Below are positions 5,602-6,248 of a stretch of DNA of 6,248 bases, piece by piece (the stretch's first letter is position 1; the number at the start of each line of letters is the position of its first letter). The notes under the pieces were generated by a model. The model saw only the letters and a list, made by a program, of their open reading frames with translations, searched no databases and was not told where the DNA came from. Source of the stretch: an uncultured Rhodospirillales bacterium (lineage in GTDB: Bacteria; Pseudomonadota; Alphaproteobacteria; CALMVH01); assembly GCA_937873165.1 (NCBI GenBank), contig CALMVH010000060.1, positions 1-6,248 on the forward strand, in the 5' to 3' direction. Made by a program: the position numbers and the translations under genes.

Positions 5602-6248
5602 TCAGTCGGCGGTGTTGACGACCGACACAAGCACATCGCGGAAGCGCGGCAAAGCTCGTTTCACCGCATCCTCGCCCGCCTTGATCAGTTCGGCGGCGCG
5701 GTCAAATTCAAGCAATCCGATATGCCCGACGCGCGGCTTGATCACCACATCGGGCGGATCGGCGGCCAATCGGGCGCGGGCGACGCGGTCCTGCAGGATT
5801 GCCAGGGACGACACCATCGTGCCGAACAGGCTGGGATGTCCCGGCTGGCGGCGGAACACGCGCCGGCTCAACGGGTTGCGCCGCGCCGCCTCGACCTCCT
5901 CCTCGGCGCCCGCGACGCCTTCCAGAAGGTCAAATCCGGCGATGGTCGGTATGGGCGAACCTTGGCTGCGTACCTTGCCCAGGAACTCGTCCTGCAGCGA
6001 TACGGCCAAGGTGATATCGGCGCCCAGCGCCGTGCACACGGAAACCGGGATGGGATTGACCAGCGCGCCATCGACCATCCAGCGGTGATCGTGGTGCAGC
6101 GGCGGGAAGATGCCGGGCAGGGCGTACGAGGCCTGCAACGCCGTCGACAACAAGCCCTGCCGCAGCCAGATCTCGTGCCCGGTGGACAGGTCCGCCGCCA
6201 CCGCCACGAAGGGTTTGGGCAGTACTTCAATGGCCGTGTCCCCGATGT
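5602..6248 (-). CDS. Patatin-like phospholipase family protein (RssA-type), 5' partial
   Basis: Patatin-like proteins are serine acyl hydrolases with a Ser-Asp dyad that cleave fatty acyl chains from membrane lipids. The 214 C-terminal residues visible here start at the window's right edge. The frame stays open past the in-frame GTG at 6207-6205, and the residues before that codon (IEVLPKPFVAVAADLSTGHE across it) match the family core, so that codon is not the start. Seen are the AADLSTG segment; QASYALPGIFPP, the usual small-residue/Pro loop; and VDGALVNPIPV, whose Asp (codon 6072-6070) is the second dyad residue. The C-terminal part, with PPDVVIKPRVGHIGLLEFDRA near its end, is typical of bacterial RssA-like proteins. 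The oxyanion-hole glycines and the GxSxG nucleophile should lie just outside the window. It is the first visible gene of the - strand operon, and its stop is 11 bases before the TTG of the next gene. Substrate unknown. Confidence 0.92.
   Translation of the reverse strand, partial: IGDTAIEVLPKPFVAVAADLSTGHEIWLRQGLLSTALQASYALPGIFPPLHHDHRWMVDGALVNPIPVSVCTALGADITLAVSLQDEFLGKVRSQGSPIPTIAGFDLLEGVAGAEEEVEAARRNPLSRRVFRRQPGHPSLFGTMVSSLAILQDRVARARLAADPPDVVIKPRVGHIGLLEFDRAAELIKAGEDAVKRALPRFRDVLVSVVNTAD

Noticed and set aside
6205..6207. GTG as the start of the patatin-like gene
   Set aside because: The frame continues to the window edge with residues that match the family core, and a start here would remove the catalytic serine region.
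1..6248. CRISPR arrays, tRNA/rRNA genes, insertion sequences, prophage or other mobile elements
   Set aside because: No regularly spaced repeats, tRNA-like folds, transposase motifs or terminal inverted repeats were seen; the window is filled by six ordinary chromosomal-type genes of similar base composition.

Overview
This GC-rich window is almost wholly protein-coding. It has two convergent gene blocks of three genes each and no untranslated gap longer than 11 bases. I see no RNA genes, insertion sequences, CRISPR arrays or attachment sites. Gene content (an HPK4-type hybrid histidine kinase with two receivers, an RssA-like patatin, OtsB), the compact gene packing and codons ending mostly in G or C suggest an alphaproteobacterium. 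Sphingomonadales (for example Novosphingobium or a relative) is my best guess. That placement is inference, since no marker gene is present.

Left block, + strand (1-4316): a hybrid sensor histidine kinase cut off at its N-terminus by the window edge (end of CHASE3, one membrane helix, PAS, HisKA, HATPase_c, two receivers); a polytopic membrane protein that looks like a GT-C/GT87-type glycosyltransferase; and a GtrA-family small membrane protein. The three genes are joined by 4-base stop/start overlaps (ATGA at 2311-2314, GTGA at 3852-3855), so they are very probably co-transcribed and translationally coupled. GtrA proteins are thought to move undecaprenyl-phosphate-linked sugars across the inner membrane, and GT-C enzymes use such lipid-linked sugars on the periplasmic side. 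The pair therefore makes sense as a periplasmic glycan-modification module. The unusual part is that a sensor kinase is built into the same transcription unit.

Right block, - strand (6248-4261, read right to left): a patatin-like phospholipase of the RssA type (its N-terminal half, with the GxSxG serine, lies outside the window), a histidine-phosphatase (phosphoglycerate-mutase-like) protein with a TTG start, and trehalose-6-phosphate phosphatase OtsB. Gaps are 11 and 1 bases, so this is also an operon. OtsB makes trehalose from trehalose-6-phosphate, but otsA is not in view.

The two operons meet tail to tail and their last genes overlap by 56 bases (4261-4316) in antisense. No intrinsic terminator was recognised there. 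Individual families are well known; the points worth a second look are the kinase/glycosyltransferase/GtrA coupling, the antisense gene overlap and the pairing of two sugar-phosphate-type phosphatases. I did not find a clearly novel system.
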